A stretch of 64,000 nt of DNA from Paraconexibacter antarcticus (GTDB taxonomy: Bacteria > Actinomycetota > Thermoleophilia > Solirubrobacterales > Solirubrobacteraceae): the NCBI RefSeq assembly GCF_024220175.1, contig NZ_CP098502.1, positions 2,790,001 to 2,854,000 on the forward strand. Reading direction: 5' to 3'. This document shows, one piece after another, positions 16,976 through 25,953 of this stretch. Both the position numbers and the translations under genes were made by a program. Under the pieces are notes generated by a model that had not been told where the DNA came from, ran no database searches, and saw nothing but the letters and a program-made list of their open reading frames with translations. Position 1 is the first letter of the stretch. Each line of letters starts with the position of its first letter.

Positions 16976-17572
16976 GTGAAGATCGCCTTCGACGAGCAGG
17001 GCCTGTGCCCGTGCGTCATCCAGGACTGGAACACCGGCGAGGTGCTGACGCTCGCCTACACGAACGAGGAGGCGGTCCGCCTCACCCGCGAGACGGGGGA
17101 GTTGCACCTGTGGAGCCGGTCCCGGAACGAGCTCTGGCACAAGGGCGCGACGTCCGGCAACGTCCAGAAGGTCCGCGCCCTGCGCCTGGACTGCGACGGC
17201 GACGCGCTGCTCGCGCTCGTCGAGCCCGCCGGCCCGGCCTGCCACACGGGCGAGCGCACGTGCTTCTTCACCGGCGACCTCGAGCCGCCCGCGCCGCACG
17301 AGGTGCTGCCCGCGCTCGAGCGCACCCTCGCCGCGCGCAAGGCCGAGCGGCCCGAGGGCTCGTACACCGTGCAGCTCCTCGACGACCCGGCGCTGACGGG
17401 GGAGAAGGTCCGCGAGGAGGCCGAGGAGGTTACCCGCGCCGCCCGGGAGGAGACCGACGACCGCGTCGACAACGAGGCCGCGGACGTCATCTACCACCTG
17501 CTCGTCCTGCTCCACGGCCGCGGCCGCACGCTCGCCGACGTGGAGGCGATCCTCGATGCCCGCAGCCGGTAG
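16976..17572 (+). CDS. hisIE: Bifunctional HisI-HisE (phosphoribosyl-AMP cyclohydrolase / phosphoribosyl-ATP pyrophosphatase)
   Basis: 198 residues. The HisI half (1-110) has '[17 protein letters not shown]', 'SGNVQKV' and the zinc ligands in '[12 protein letters not shown]'; the HisE half (115-198) has '[14 protein letters not shown]' and '[14 protein letters not shown]'. It performs steps 2 and 3 of histidine synthesis. No other his genes are near; it sits directly before trpE, which starts inside its last codons, so histidine and tryptophan functions share a transcript here. Start set at the GTG after the TACGAT box. Confidence 0.93.
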   Translation: MKIAFDEQGLCPCVIQDWNTGEVLTLAYTNEEAVRLTRETGELHLWSRSRNELWHKGATSGNVQKVRALRLDCDGDALLALVEPAGPACHTGERTCFFTGDLEPPAPHEVLPALERTLAARKAERPEGSYTVQLLDDPALTGEKVREEAEEVTRAAREETDDRVDNEAADVIYHLLVLLHGRGRTLADVEAILDARSR

Positions 17573-19061
17573 CGCGGCGGAGGGGGCAGCGCCTGCGGTC
17601 ACGCCGTCGCTCGCCGAGGTCCGCGAACTCGCGCGGACGTACAACCTCGTCCCGCTCCGCCACGCGTTCATCGACGACTGCGAGACGCCGGTTAGCGCGT
17701 TCCTGAAGCTGCGGGCGGCAGCCGGCGGCGAGACGGGCGCGTTCCTGCTCGAGAGCGCCGAGCAGGGCCAGCGCGTCGGGCGCTACTCGTTCATCGGCGT
17801 GCGGCCGAAGCAGATCGTCCGCTGGTCGCTCGGAAACGAGGGCGACCCGTACGCGCTCGCCGCGGCCGAGGTCGGCCGCCACCGCCAGGCGCCGCTCGAC
17901 GAGGGGCCGCCGTTCTCGGGCGGTGCCGTCGGCTTCTTCGGCTACGACCTCGTCCGCACGGTCGAGACGACCCTCGGGCCCCCGAACCCGGACGTCGTCG
18001 GGCTGCCGGACATGGCGCTCATGCTGTCCGACGTGCTCGTCGTGTTCGACCACCTCAAGCACACCGTCTCGATCCTCGTGAACGTCTACGCCGACGACGA
18101 GGAGGGTGACGTCGAGGGGGCGTACACCCGCGCCCAGGCGACGATCGGCGAGATCAAGGCCGTGCTCGACGGCCCGGTGCCGCCCGCCGGCCCGGTCGCG
18201 CCCGACCGCGTCGCGCCCGAGTTCACCTCGAACCTCTCCCGCCCCGAGTTCGAGGGCATGGTGAGCCGCATCATCGAGTACGTCCACGCCGGCGACGCCT
18301 TCCAGGTCGTCCCGTCCCAGCGCTGGAGCGCGGAGCTCCACGACATCGACGCCTTCTCGATCTACCGCGGGCTGCGCGTCGTCAACCCGTCGCCGTACAT
18401 GTACTTCCTCGACTTCGGCGACTTCCAGATCGCGGGCGCCTCGCCGGAGCCGCTGCTCACGGTCTCCGGCCGGCAGGTGTCGACCCGGCCGATCGCCGGC
18501 ACCCGGCCACGCGGCACGACGCCGGCGGAGGACGCCGAGATCGCGGAGTCCCTGCTGGCCGACGAGAAGGAGCGCGCCGAGCACGTCATGCTCGTCGACC
18601 TCGGCCGCAACGACCTCGGCCGCGTCTGCGAGTACGGCTCGGTCCGCGTCGACCAGCTCATGGGCGTCGAGATGTACTCGACGGTCATGCACATCGTCTC
18701 GAACGTCTCCGGGACGCTCCGCGCGGAGGTGAGCGCGATGGACGCCCTGCGCTCGGTCCTGCCGGCCGGGACGCTCTCCGGCGCCCCGAAGGTCCGCGCG
18801 ATGGAGATCATCGACGAGCTCGAGCCGGTCAAGCGCGGCGGCTACGGCGGCGCGATCGGCTACCTCGGGTACACCGGCGACCTCGACACCTGCATCCACA
18901 TCCGCACCGTCGTCGTCAAGGACGGCCGCGCGCACATCCAGGCCGGCGGCGGCACCGTCGCCGACGCGCGGCCGGACTACGAGTACGAGGAGTCGGTCAA
19001 CAAGTCGCGGTCCGTCCGGCAGGCGATCGAACTTGCGGCGAGACAGCCGGGGTGGTCGTGA
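17556..19061 (+). CDS. trpE: Anthranilate synthase component I
   Basis: 501 residues. The N-terminal region has the tryptophan feedback site form '[18 protein letters not shown]', and the chorismate-binding core has '[10 protein letters not shown]', '[11 protein letters not shown]', 'PIAGTRPRG', '[13 protein letters not shown]' and '[19 protein letters not shown]' in part. With TrpG it converts chorismate and glutamine-derived ammonia to anthranilate. It overlaps hisIE by 17 bases. The last nine residues (LAARQPGWS, of which AARQPGWS) recur at the end of the small ORF that follows. Confidence 0.96.
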   Translation: MPAAGSAAEGAAPAVTPSLAEVRELARTYNLVPLRHAFIDDCETPVSAFLKLRAAAGGETGAFLLESAEQGQRVGRYSFIGVRPKQIVRWSLGNEGDPYALAAAEVGRHRQAPLDEGPPFSGGAVGFFGYDLVRTVETTLGPPNPDVVGLPDMALMLSDVLVVFDHLKHTVSILVNVYADDEEGDVEGAYTRAQATIGEIKAVLDGPVPPAGPVAPDRVAPEFTSNLSRPEFEGMVSRIIEYVHAGDAFQVVPSQRWSAELHDIDAFSIYRGLRVVNPSPYMYFLDFGDFQIAGASPEPLLTVSGRQVSTRPIAGTRPRGTTPAEDAEIAESLLADEKERAEHVMLVDLGRNDLGRVCEYGSVRVDQLMGVEMYSTVMHIVSNVSGTLRAEVSAMDALRSVLPAGTLSGAPKVRAMEIIDELEPVKRGGYGGAIGYLGYTGDLDTCIHIRTVVVKDGRAHIQAGGGTVADARPDYEYEESVNKSRSVRQAIELAARQPGWS

Positions 19062-19120
19062 TGCGAGATGCGATGAAGAGCCTTCCGGCTGCCGGCCGTG
19101 CGGCGAGACAGCCGGGGTGG
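19034..19120 (+). repeat. 22-bp direct repeat at the trpE 3' end
   Basis: A 22-base sequence (19034-19055) inside the last codons of trpE is repeated exactly at 19099-19120, 65 bases later. Both copies read Ala-Ala-Arg-Gln-Pro-Gly-Trp, then Ser and TGA, with different serine codons (TCG and AGC). Confidence 0.85.
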
Positions 19121-19126
19121 AGCTGA
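19061..19126 (+). CDS. Possible coupled mini-ORF between trpE and trpG
   Basis: 21 codons. Its ATG (19061-19063) shares one base with the trpE stop and its TGA (19124-19126) lies 3 bases before the trpG ATG. The peptide starts [13 protein letters not shown] and ends AARQPGWS, the same eight residues as TrpE. Because it is in a different frame from trpE, the shared ending is due to DNA duplication. Whether it is translated is unknown; it may only carry ribosomes from trpE to trpG. Confidence 0.4.
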   Translation: MRDAMKSLPAAGRAARQPGWS

Positions 19127-19129
19127 CCG

Positions 19130-19702
19130 ATGCCCGGCCCGAACGTCCTCGTCGTCGACAACTACGACTCCTTCACCTACAACCTCGTGCAGTATCTCGG
19201 AGAGCTCGGTGCGAACCTGACGGTCGTGCGCAACGACCGCGCGACCGTCGACGAGCTGCTCGCCGGCCGCCCGGACCGCGTCGTCGTCTCGCCCGGCCCG
19301 TGCACGCCGACCGACGCCGGGATCTCGCTGGAGGCCATGCGCCGCTTCCCGGAGGCCGGGATCCCGACCCTCGGCGTCTGCCTCGGCCACCAGTCCCTGG
19401 CCCAGGCCTTCGGCGGGACCGTCATCCGCCACGAGCCCGTCCACGGCAAGACGACGGCGATCGAGCACGACGGCCGCGGCCTCTTCGCCGGCCTGCCGCA
19501 GCAGCTCGTCGTCGGCCGCTACCACTCGCTCGTCGTCGAGGAGGAGAGCCTGCCGGACTGCTTCGAGATCTCCGCGCGAGGCGGCGGCGTCATCCAGGGC
19601 ATCCGCCACCGCGCGCTTCCCGTCGAGGGCGTCCAGTTCCATCCCGAGTCGGTGCTCACCGAGCACGGGATGCCGATGCTCGCGGCGTTCCTGTCCGGAT
19701 GA
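19130..19702 (+). CDS. trpG: Anthranilate synthase component II (glutamine amidotransferase)
   Basis: 190 residues of class I amidotransferase: 'VDNYDSFTYNLVQYLGELGA' in part (DNYDSFTYNL), oxyanion 'SPGPCTP', nucleophile Cys in 'LGVCLGHQSLAQAFGG', and the His-Glu pair in 'VQFHPESVLTEHG'. It feeds ammonia to TrpE. A GGAG about 8 bases upstream serves as ribosome binding site. Its TGA overlaps the ATG of trpD. Confidence 0.95.
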   Translation: MPGPNVLVVDNYDSFTYNLVQYLGELGANLTVVRNDRATVDELLAGRPDRVVVSPGPCTPTDAGISLEAMRRFPEAGIPTLGVCLGHQSLAQAFGGTVIRHEPVHGKTTAIEHDGRGLFAGLPQQLVVGRYHSLVVEEESLPDCFEISARGGGVIQGIRHRALPVEGVQFHPESVLTEHGMPMLAAFLSG

Positions 19703-20766
19703 CGGCTACGCTCCCGGTCGCCATGGACCACGACGTGCTCACCGCCGCGATCGACGACCTCGCGTCGGGCCGGGACCTGCCCCGAGAACGGATGTCCGCC
19801 GTCCTCGCCCGCATCATGGAGGGCGAGGCGACCGACGTGCAGATCGCCGCGGTGCTCATCGCGCTGCGCACGAAGGGGGAGACCGAGGAGGAGATCGCCG
19901 GCCTCGCCTCGACGATGCGCGCCTTCGCCACCCCGGTCTCGACCGGTCGCCATGACCTCGTCGACACCGCGGGCACCGGCGGGGGCCGCCGGACCTTCAA
20001 CGTCTCCACGACGGCGGCCCTCATCGCCGCCGGCGCCGGCTGCGCGGTGGCGAAGCACGGCAACCGCTCCGCGACGGGCATCTCCGGCAGCGCCGACGTC
20101 CTCGAGGCGCTCGGAGCCCGGATCGACCTCACGGCGGCCCAGGTCGCCCGCTGCGTCGACGAGGTCGGCTTCGGCTTCATGTTCGCGCCCGCCCACAACG
20201 CGGCGACGCGCTTCGTCGTCCCGGTGCGCAAGGCGCTCGCCGTCCGCACGATCTTCAACGTCCTCGGGCCGCTGACGAACCCGGCGGGCGCGCGCCGCCA
20301 GCTCATCGGCGTCTCGGACCCCGGCCTCACCGAGCGGATGGCCGGGGCCCTGGCCCGCTTGGGCTGCGACCGGGCACTGGTAGTGTCCTCCTCCGACGGC
20401 CTGGACGAGCTCAGCACGTCCGGCGTCTCCCACGTCGTGGAAGTCAACGCCGACCAGATCACCCGCTACGACGTGTCCCCGGCGGACGTGGGTCTCGACG
20501 ACGCCGCCTACGAGGCCGTCGTCGGCGGCGGGCCCGCCGAGAACGCGGCGATCGCCCGGGCGATCTTCGCCGGCGAGCGCGGCGCCCCGCGCGACCTCGC
20601 GGTCCTCAACGCCGGCGCGGCGATCTACGCCGCCGGCCGCGCGGACGACCTCGAGGGCGGCGTCCGCGCCGCCGAGGCCGCCGTCGACTCCGGTGCCGCC
20701 GCCGCGACGCTGAAGCGCTACGCGACCCTCAGCGTCGATCTCGCCGGCGGGACGGACCCGGCCTGA
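19699..20766 (+). CDS. trpD: Anthranilate phosphoribosyltransferase
   Basis: 355 residues. 'DTAGTGGGRRTFNVSTTAAL' in part (GTGGG, the PRPP loop), 'KHGNRSATGISGSADVLEALG', 'FAPAHNAATRFVVPVRKAL' and 'NVLGPLTNPA' are the family motifs. It joins anthranilate to PRPP. Start ATG overlaps the trpG stop (ATGA) and its own stop shares one base with trpC, so trpG, trpD and trpC are translationally coupled. Confidence 0.96.
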   Translation: MTATLPVAMDHDVLTAAIDDLASGRDLPRERMSAVLARIMEGEATDVQIAAVLIALRTKGETEEEIAGLASTMRAFATPVSTGRHDLVDTAGTGGGRRTFNVSTTAALIAAGAGCAVAKHGNRSATGISGSADVLEALGARIDLTAAQVARCVDEVGFGFMFAPAHNAATRFVVPVRKALAVRTIFNVLGPLTNPAGARRQLIGVSDPGLTERMAGALARLGCDRALVVSSSDGLDELSTSGVSHVVEVNADQITRYDVSPADVGLDDAAYEAVVGGGPAENAAIARAIFAGERGAPRDLAVLNAGAAIYAAGRADDLEGGVRAAEAAVDSGAAAATLKRYATLSVDLAGGTDPA

Positions 20767-21569
20767 TGTCCGTCCTCGAGCGCATCGTCGAGACGACGCA
20801 GAAGGAGGTCAGGCGCCGGAGCAAGAAGGTGCCCGTCGCCGACCTCGAGCGCCTGCTCTCCGAGCGCCGGCACCACGACGACCGGCCGTTCAGCGAGGCG
20901 CTGACGCGGCCCGGCATCTCCGTCATCGCCGAGCACAAGCGGGCGAGCCCGTCCGCCGGGACGATCCGCGAGGGCGCGACGGTCGAGGAGATCGTCACCG
21001 CGTACGAGCGCGGAGGCGCCGCCGCCCTCTCGATCCTCACCGAGGGCCCGCACTTCCAGGGCTCGCTCGACGATCTCAAGGCCGCGCAGGCCGCCTGCGG
21101 GCTGCCGATCCTCCGCAAGGACTTCATCGTCGACCGCTACCAGATCGTCGAGTCGGCGGTCGCCGGCGCCGACGCGATCCTCCTCATCGTCGCCGCGCTC
21201 GACGAGAAGGAGCTCGAGGCGCTCTACACCGAGGCGTACGCCCTCGACCTCGCGGTCCTCGTCGAGGTCCACGACGAGGAGGAGCTAAGGACCGCCCTCG
21301 AGGTCGTCGACGCCGACATCATCGGCATCAACAACCGCAACCTCATCGACTTCACCGTCGACGTCGAGCGGACATACGAGCTCCTGGCCGACGTCCCGAC
21401 CGGGAAGACCGTCGTCTCGGAGTCCGGCCTGCACCACCGCGAGCAGCTCGAGGACCTCGAGCGCGTCGGCGTGGACGCCGTCCTCGTCGGTGAGCGCCTC
21501 ATGCGGTCGCCCTCGCCCGAGCAGGCGCTGCTCGACCTCCTCGGCGAGGCGAGCGACGACCTCGTCTGA
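20766..21569 (+). CDS. trpC: Indole-3-glycerol phosphate synthase
   Basis: 267 residues, a single TIM barrel with 'VIAEHKRASPSAG' (catalytic Lys), 'LSILTEGPHFQGSLDDL', 'LRKDFIVDRYQIVES', 'IGINNRNL' and 'VSESGLHHREQL'. It closes the ring to indole-3-glycerol phosphate, step 4 of the pathway. It is followed by a hairpin and a promoter-like stretch, then by htrA, not by the remaining trp genes. Confidence 0.95.
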   Translation: MSVLERIVETTQKEVRRRSKKVPVADLERLLSERRHHDDRPFSEALTRPGISVIAEHKRASPSAGTIREGATVEEIVTAYERGGAAALSILTEGPHFQGSLDDLKAAQAACGLPILRKDFIVDRYQIVESAVAGADAILLIVAALDEKELEALYTEAYALDLAVLVEVHDEEELRTALEVVDADIIGINNRNLIDFTVDVERTYELLADVPTGKTVVSESGLHHREQLEDLERVGVDAVLVGERLMRSPSPEQALLDLLGEASDDLV

Positions 21570-21604
21570 ACGTCCGCCGCGGCCCCGCCTTTACCTGGCC
21601 TTAC

Positions 21605-21622
21605 GGTCCGGTTTGGCGGACC
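21605..21622 (+). terminator. Hairpin after trpC
   Basis: GGTCCG (21605-21610) pairs with CGGACC (21617-21622) around GTTTGG, 36 bases after the trpC stop and before htrA. Confidence 0.45.
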
Positions 21623-21650
21623 TTCAGCGCGGGCGGCTTGGATCGATGTG

Positions 21651-22841
21651 ATGTCGAAACGCCTGATCGTCCCTGTCGCGGTCGCCTCCGCGCTCCTCGG
21701 CGGGTTCCTCGCCGCCGCGGCGGTCGCGCTGCTGCACGTCGGCGAGCACACGACGACGAAGACGGTCGTCCAGCAGGCGCCGCTCGCCGCGCAGGCCGAC
21801 GGGCGCGTCCGGACCGGCGGCGCGATGACCGCCCGGGACCTCTACAAACGCGACTCGCCGGGCGTCGTCTTCGTCCGCGCCGACGTCGTCCAGCAGGCCC
21901 AGCCCTCACCCTTCGACTTCGGGATGCCGCAGACGCAGCAGGGGACGGCGACGGGCTCGGGCTTCGTCATCGACAAGGCCGGCAACATCCTCACGAACGC
22001 CCACGTCGTCGACGGGGCCGTGAAGGTCACGGTCCAGCTCGCCGACAAGCAGGTCGTCGACGCGAAGGTCGTCGGCAAGGACGTCTCGTCCGACCTCGCG
22101 CTGCTGCGCATCGACCCCGACGGCCTGAACCTGCGGCCGCTCGAGCTCGGCTCCGCCAAGGACGTGCAGGTCGGTGACCCCGTCATCGCCATCGGCAACC
22201 CGTTCGGGCTCGACCGGACCCTCACCACCGGCGTCGTCAGCGCGCTGCAGCGGCGGATCTCCGCGCCGGACGGGCAGGGCATCAGCAACGTCATCCAGAC
22301 CGACGCCGCGATCAACCCGGGGAACTCCGGCGGGCCGCTGATCGACGCCGCCGGCCGCGTCATCGGCATCAACTCCCAGATCGAGACCGGGGGCAGCGGC
22401 AACGGCTCGATAGGCATCGGGTTCGCCGTCCCGATCGACACGGCGAAGCAGATCCTGCCGCAGCTCAAGCAGGACGGGACCGTCCACCGTGCCTACCTCG
22501 GTGTGTCCTCGCTGACGATCGACGGCTCGCTCAGCGCGCTCGGCCTCCCGACGAAGACCGGGGTGCTCGTGCAGACCGTCCAGGCGGGGAGCCCCGCGGC
22601 GAAGGCCGGACTCCACGCGGGCGGCCAGAGCGCGGAGATCGGCGGCACCGAGCTCGTCCTCGGGGGCGACATCATCGAGGCGGTCGACGGCAAGCCCGTC
22701 ACGAGCTCCGACGACCTCTCGGCGCTCATCAGCGGGCACAAGCCCGGCGACGAGGTGAAGCTCGGCATCGTCCGCGGGGGCAAGCGGCAGACGCTGACGA
22801 CGAAGCTCGCCTCGCGGCCGGCCGCGACCGAGGTCGGGTAG
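21651..22841 (+). CDS. HtrA/DegP-type serine protease with PDZ domain
   Basis: 396 residues from the ATG at 21651 (a GTG stands immediately before it). One N-terminal membrane anchor (about 5-29) is followed by a trypsin-like domain with His in 'LTNAHVVDG' (about 118), Asp in 'SSDLALLRI' (about 148) and Ser in 'NPGNSGGPL' (about 226), then a C-terminal PDZ domain ('GVLVQTVQAGSPAAKAGL'). The active site faces the outside of the membrane, where it degrades or refolds damaged proteins. It splits the trp genes between trpC and trpF; flanking hairpin and promoter signals suggest it is a separate transcription unit. Confidence 0.93.
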   Translation: MSKRLIVPVAVASALLGGFLAAAAVALLHVGEHTTTKTVVQQAPLAAQADGRVRTGGAMTARDLYKRDSPGVVFVRADVVQQAQPSPFDFGMPQTQQGTATGSGFVIDKAGNILTNAHVVDGAVKVTVQLADKQVVDAKVVGKDVSSDLALLRIDPDGLNLRPLELGSAKDVQVGDPVIAIGNPFGLDRTLTTGVVSALQRRISAPDGQGISNVIQTDAAINPGNSGGPLIDAAGRVIGINSQIETGGSGNGSIGIGFAVPIDTAKQILPQLKQDGTVHRAYLGVSSLTIDGSLSALGLPTKTGVLVQTVQAGSPAAKAGLHAGGQSAEIGGTELVLGGDIIEAVDGKPVTSSDDLSALISGHKPGDEVKLGIVRGGKRQTLTTKLASRPAATEVG

Positions 22842-22881
22842 GCGCACCGGAGGCGGGAGCCGGGCGCGGCAGGGCAGCGCG

Positions 22882-22887
22882 TACGAT
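22882..22887 (+). promoter_or_regulatory. -10 box for trpF, leaderless geometry
   Basis: TACGAT ends 6 bases before the GTG at 22894, the same box and spacing as hisIE. It would give trpFBA a promoter of their own downstream of htrA. Confidence 0.6.
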
Positions 22888-22893
22888 GAGGCG

Positions 22894-23580
22894 GTGCGCC
22901 GAACCCGCGTGAAGATCTGTGGCCTGACCTCCGTCGACGACGCGAGCCTCGCGGTGGCGGGCGGGGCGTGGGCGCTCGGCCTGGTCCTCTGGGAGGGCTC
23001 CTCGCGAGCCTGCACGCTCGAGGCGGCGCAGGAGATCGCCGCGGTCCACCGCCGCGCGGCCGAGATCTGCGGCGTGTTCGTCAACGCGACGCTCGACGAC
23101 GTCGTGCGCACGGTCGACGTCGCCCAGCTCAGCATGGTCCAGCTCCACGGCGACGAGGGCCCGAGCTTCTGCGTCGAGGTCGCCCGCCGCACCGGTGTGA
23201 AGGTCGTCAAGGCCGCCCGGGTCGGCGCCCGCTGGGACGTGCAGGACCTCGAGCGCTACCGCACCGACATGCATCTCATGGACACGCGGGTCGACGGCAA
23301 GCAGGGCGGGACGGGGGAGACGTTCGACTGGGCGCTCACCAAGGAGCGCATGAACAAGCACGTGCCGCTCATCCTCTCCGGCGGCCTGCACCCCGGGAAC
23401 GTCGGCGCCGCGATCGACGCCGTGCGGCCGTTCGCCGTGGACACCGCGAGCGGCACCGAGGCGGCCCCCGGCGTGAAGGATCCCGAGCTCATCACCGCGT
23501 TCTTCGCGGCGGTCGACGCGGCCGACCAGGCCATCGAGGACGCGAAGGCGGCCGCCGCCGTCGAGGAGGCAGCATCGTGA
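22894..23580 (+). CDS. trpF: Phosphoribosylanthranilate isomerase
   Basis: 228 residues. '[21 protein letters not shown]' in part (KICGLT with the catalytic Cys), '[10 protein letters not shown]', 'VQLHGDE', '[18 protein letters not shown]' and '[14 protein letters not shown]' match TrpF. It isomerises phosphoribosylanthranilate, step 3. GTG start after the TACGAT box. The C-terminal 25 residues are an Ala/Glu-rich extension. Its TGA overlaps the GTG of trpB. Confidence 0.94.
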   Translation: MRRTRVKICGLTSVDDASLAVAGGAWALGLVLWEGSSRACTLEAAQEIAAVHRRAAEICGVFVNATLDDVVRTVDVAQLSMVQLHGDEGPSFCVEVARRTGVKVVKAARVGARWDVQDLERYRTDMHLMDTRVDGKQGGTGETFDWALTKERMNKHVPLILSGGLHPGNVGAAIDAVRPFAVDTASGTEAAPGVKDPELITAFFAAVDAADQAIEDAKAAAAVEEAAS

Positions 23581-24755
23581 GCACCGTCGAGCATCGCTTC
23601 GGCCCGTACGGCGGGCAGTACGTCCCGGAGACCCTCATGCCCGCCCTCGGCGAGCTCGAGGCCGCGTGGGAGGTCGCCCGCGCCGACGCCGGCTACCAGG
23701 CCGAGCTGCAGGAGCTGCTGCGTGACTTCGCGGGGCGCCCGTCCCGGCTCTACCGCGCCCGCCGGCTCTCCGAGCACGCGGGCCGGCCGCTGTACCTCAA
23801 GCGGGAGGACCTCAACCACACCGGCTCGCACAAGCTCAACAACGCCATCGGGCAGGCGCTGCTCGCGATGCGCATGGGCAAGCGGCGGATCATCGCCGAG
23901 ACCGGCGCCGGTCAGCACGGCGTCGCGACCGCCACCGCCTGCGCGCTGTTCGGCCTGGAGTGCGTCGTGTACATGGGCCTCGAGGACACGAAGCGCCAGC
24001 GCCCGAACGTCGAGCGCATGGAGCTCCTCGGCGCGACCGTCCGTCCCGTCGAGGCCGGGACCGGCACGCTGAAGGACGCGACGAGCGAGGCCATCCGCGA
24101 CTGGGTCACGAACGTCCAGGACACCCACTACATCATCGGCTCGGCCGTCGGCCCGGCCCCGTACCCGTCGATCGTCCGGGATCTGCAGCGCTGCATCGGC
24201 GACGAGGCGCGCGCGACGCTCCTCGAGCGCGAGGGCCGCCTGCCCGACCGCGTCATCGCCTGCGTCGGCGGCGGCTCGAACGCCATCGGCATCTTCACCG
24301 CCTTCGTCGGCGACCCGGGCGTGCAGCTCATCGGCGTCGAGGCCGCGGGGGAGGGCATCGCCTCCGGGCGTCACGGCGCGCCGCTGACCGTCGGCGGGCG
24401 CGCGGGCGTCCTGCACGGCTCAATGTCGGCGGTCATGCAGGACGAGGAGGGCCAGATCACCGAGGCGCACTCGATCTCCGCCGGCCTCGACTACCCCGGC
24501 TCGGGCCCCGAGCACGCGTTCCTCCGCGACAGCGGACGGGCCCGGTACGTCGCGGTGACCGACGACGACGCGCTGCGTGCGTTCGCCGCGGTCACCCGTC
24601 TGGAGGGCATCATCCCGGCGCTCGAGACCGCGCACGCGTTCCACTACGCCCTCGAGGAGCCGTCGGACTCGACGCTCGACCTCATCTGCCTCTCCGGGCG
24701 GGGGGACAAGGACCTCGCGCAGGTCCTCGAGAAGCTCGGCGGGGTGGAGCTGTGA
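23577..24755 (+). CDS. trpB: Tryptophan synthase beta chain
   Basis: 392 residues. '[20 protein letters not shown]' opens the enzyme, '[20 protein letters not shown]' carries the PLP lysine (HKLNNA), '[13 protein letters not shown]' and '[11 protein letters not shown]' bind substrate and phosphate. It joins indole and serine to give tryptophan, receiving indole through a tunnel from TrpA. GTG start overlapping the trpF stop. This is the TrpB1 type, with the full COMM domain. Confidence 0.97.
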   Translation: MSTVEHRFGPYGGQYVPETLMPALGELEAAWEVARADAGYQAELQELLRDFAGRPSRLYRARRLSEHAGRPLYLKREDLNHTGSHKLNNAIGQALLAMRMGKRRIIAETGAGQHGVATATACALFGLECVVYMGLEDTKRQRPNVERMELLGATVRPVEAGTGTLKDATSEAIRDWVTNVQDTHYIIGSAVGPAPYPSIVRDLQRCIGDEARATLLEREGRLPDRVIACVGGGSNAIGIFTAFVGDPGVQLIGVEAAGEGIASGRHGAPLTVGGRAGVLHGSMSAVMQDEEGQITEAHSISAGLDYPGSGPEHAFLRDSGRARYVAVTDDDALRAFAAVTRLEGIIPALETAHAFHYALEEPSDSTLDLICLSGRGDKDLAQVLEKLGGVEL

Positions 24756-24835
24756 GCGGGACACGCTCGCCGAGGGGCTCGCACGCCCCCGGCGGAGCCA
24801 CGCCTGCGGCTCGGCTCCGCGGAGGGCGGGCATGA
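24752..24835 (+). CDS. Possible coupled mini-ORF between trpB and trpA
   Basis: 27 codons from a GTG that overlaps the trpB stop (GTGA) to a TGA that overlaps the trpA start (ATGA). The peptide begins [15 protein letters not shown] and is low in complexity. It contains a copy of the GA-framed hairpin repeat. In DNA this rich in GC, open frames of this size are common, so coding is uncertain. Confidence 0.25.
   Translation: MSGTRSPRGSHAPGGATPAARLRGGRA
24792..24820 (-). repeat. GA-framed hairpin repeat, copy 3 (inverted)
   Basis: GCGGAGCC (24792-24799) and GGCTCCGC (24813-24820) form a perfect 8-bp stem. Read on the minus strand the 13-base loop is GAGCCGCAGGCGT, one base different from copies 1 and 2. 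It ends 11 bases before the trpA ATG. Confidence 0.75.
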
Positions 24836-25641
24836 CCGAGACGACGGTGCACAACGCCGGCGCCGAGCGCATCGCGGCCGCGTTCGCGAACAGCGGCAAG
24901 CGCGCCGCGCTCATGCCGTACCTCATGGGCGGCTTCCCGACGACGGCCCTCTCGCTCGAGATCGGGCTCGCCTACGCCGACGGCGGGGCGGACCTCGTCG
25001 AGCTCGGCATCCCGTTCTCCGACCCGCTCGCCGACGGCCCGGTCATCGCCGCCGCCGGCACCGCCGCGCTCCGTGCGGGCACGACGGTCGCCTCCGTCCT
25101 CGAGGTCTGCGCCGGCCTTGCTCAGCGGATGCCCGTCGTGATCATGTGTTACGCGAACCAGGTCCTCGCCCGCGGGGCCGAGGACTTCGCCGCCCGCCTG
25201 CGCGACGCCGGCGCCAGCGGGCTCATCGTCCCCGACCTCCCGATGGAGGAGGCGCCGACGGTCCTCGCGGCCTGTGACGCGGCGGGGCTGGCGCTCGTGC
25301 CGCTCGTCGCGCCGACGACCCCGGACGACCGCCTGCGCGCGATCGGCTCCCGGGCCCGCGGCTTCCTCTACACCGTCTCCGTGACCGGGACGACGGGGGA
25401 GCGCGAGGCCCCGCTCGGGGACCGTGTCGCCGCCGTCGTCGGCCGGGCGAAGGCGGCGACCGACGTGCCGGTGGCGCTCGGTTTCGGGATCACGACGCCC
25501 GAGCAGGCGTCGGAGGCGGCCGACGCCGGCGCCGACGGCGTCATCGTCGGCAGCCGCCTCGTCCGCGAGGCGGCGGAGGCGGCCGACCCCGCCGCCGCCG
25601 TGCGTGAGGTCGTCGCCGGACTGGCCGACGGCCTTTCGTGA
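24832..25641 (+). CDS. trpA: Tryptophan synthase alpha chain
   Basis: 269 residues. 'LMPYLMGGFPT', 'VELGIPFSDPLADGPVIAAAG' in part (Glu and Asp of the active site), 'GLIVPDLPMEEA', 'FLYTVSVTGTTGERE' and 'VALGFGI' are the family motifs. It cleaves indole-3-glycerol phosphate to indole. The start is separated from trpB by 76 bases holding a hairpin repeat, unlike the tight coupling of the other trp genes. Confidence 0.96.
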   Translation: MTETTVHNAGAERIAAAFANSGKRAALMPYLMGGFPTTALSLEIGLAYADGGADLVELGIPFSDPLADGPVIAAAGTAALRAGTTVASVLEVCAGLAQRMPVVIMCYANQVLARGAEDFAARLRDAGASGLIVPDLPMEEAPTVLAACDAAGLALVPLVAPTTPDDRLRAIGSRARGFLYTVSVTGTTGEREAPLGDRVAAVVGRAKAATDVPVALGFGITTPEQASEAADAGADGVIVGSRLVREAAEAADPAAAVREVVAGLADGLS

Positions 25642-25649
25642 CCCTGTTG

Positions 25650-25655
25650 TAATCT
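25650..25655 (+). promoter_or_regulatory. -10 box, leaderless geometry
   Basis: TAATCT ends 7 bases before the ATG at 25663; it starts 8 bases after the trpA stop. Confidence 0.5.
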
Positions 25656-25662
25656 CCCGGCC

Positions 25663-25836
25663 ATGGGAATCGTCGTCGCCTCCACCGTGGGCCTCATCGT
25701 CTGGATCGTGCTGTGGTCCCTCGGGGCCAAGGCCTTCGACGGCTTCATGATCACCACCGTCATCGTGCTCCTGGCGGCCACCGTGAAGATGCTCATCCCG
25801 TTCTTGCCGGGGAACGCGGGCAAGAGCCCCTCGTAG
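25663..25836 (+). CDS. Small two-helix membrane protein
   Basis: 57 residues with two predicted membrane helices (about 3-21, 'GIVVASTVGLIVWIVLWSL', and 28-47) and a short charged C-terminus. It has its own TAATCT box with leaderless spacing and a terminator-like hairpin behind it, which supports a real single-gene unit. No family is recognised. Confidence 0.65.
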   Translation: MGIVVASTVGLIVWIVLWSLGAKAFDGFMITTVIVLLAATVKMLIPFLPGNAGKSPS

Positions 25837-25850
25837 CGGCCGCTGCGGGC

Positions 25851-25870
25851 GCCCGGCACACGAGCCGGGC
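25851..25870 (+). terminator. Hairpin after the small membrane gene
   Basis: GCCCGGC (25851-25857) pairs with GCCGGGC (25864-25870) around ACACGA, 14 bases after the stop. Confidence 0.5.
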
Positions 25871-25953
25871 CCGGGGCCTGGTCGGCGACGCGACATCCGC
25901 GTCCTCGGATCAGCCCTTTTCTGTCGTCGGTGTCGTTGAGGAGGAGGGTCGCA

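Noticed and set aside
17500..17560. Trp attenuator, T-box or TRAP leader before trpE
   Set aside because: trpE starts inside hisIE with no leader, no tandem Trp codons and no T-box sequence.
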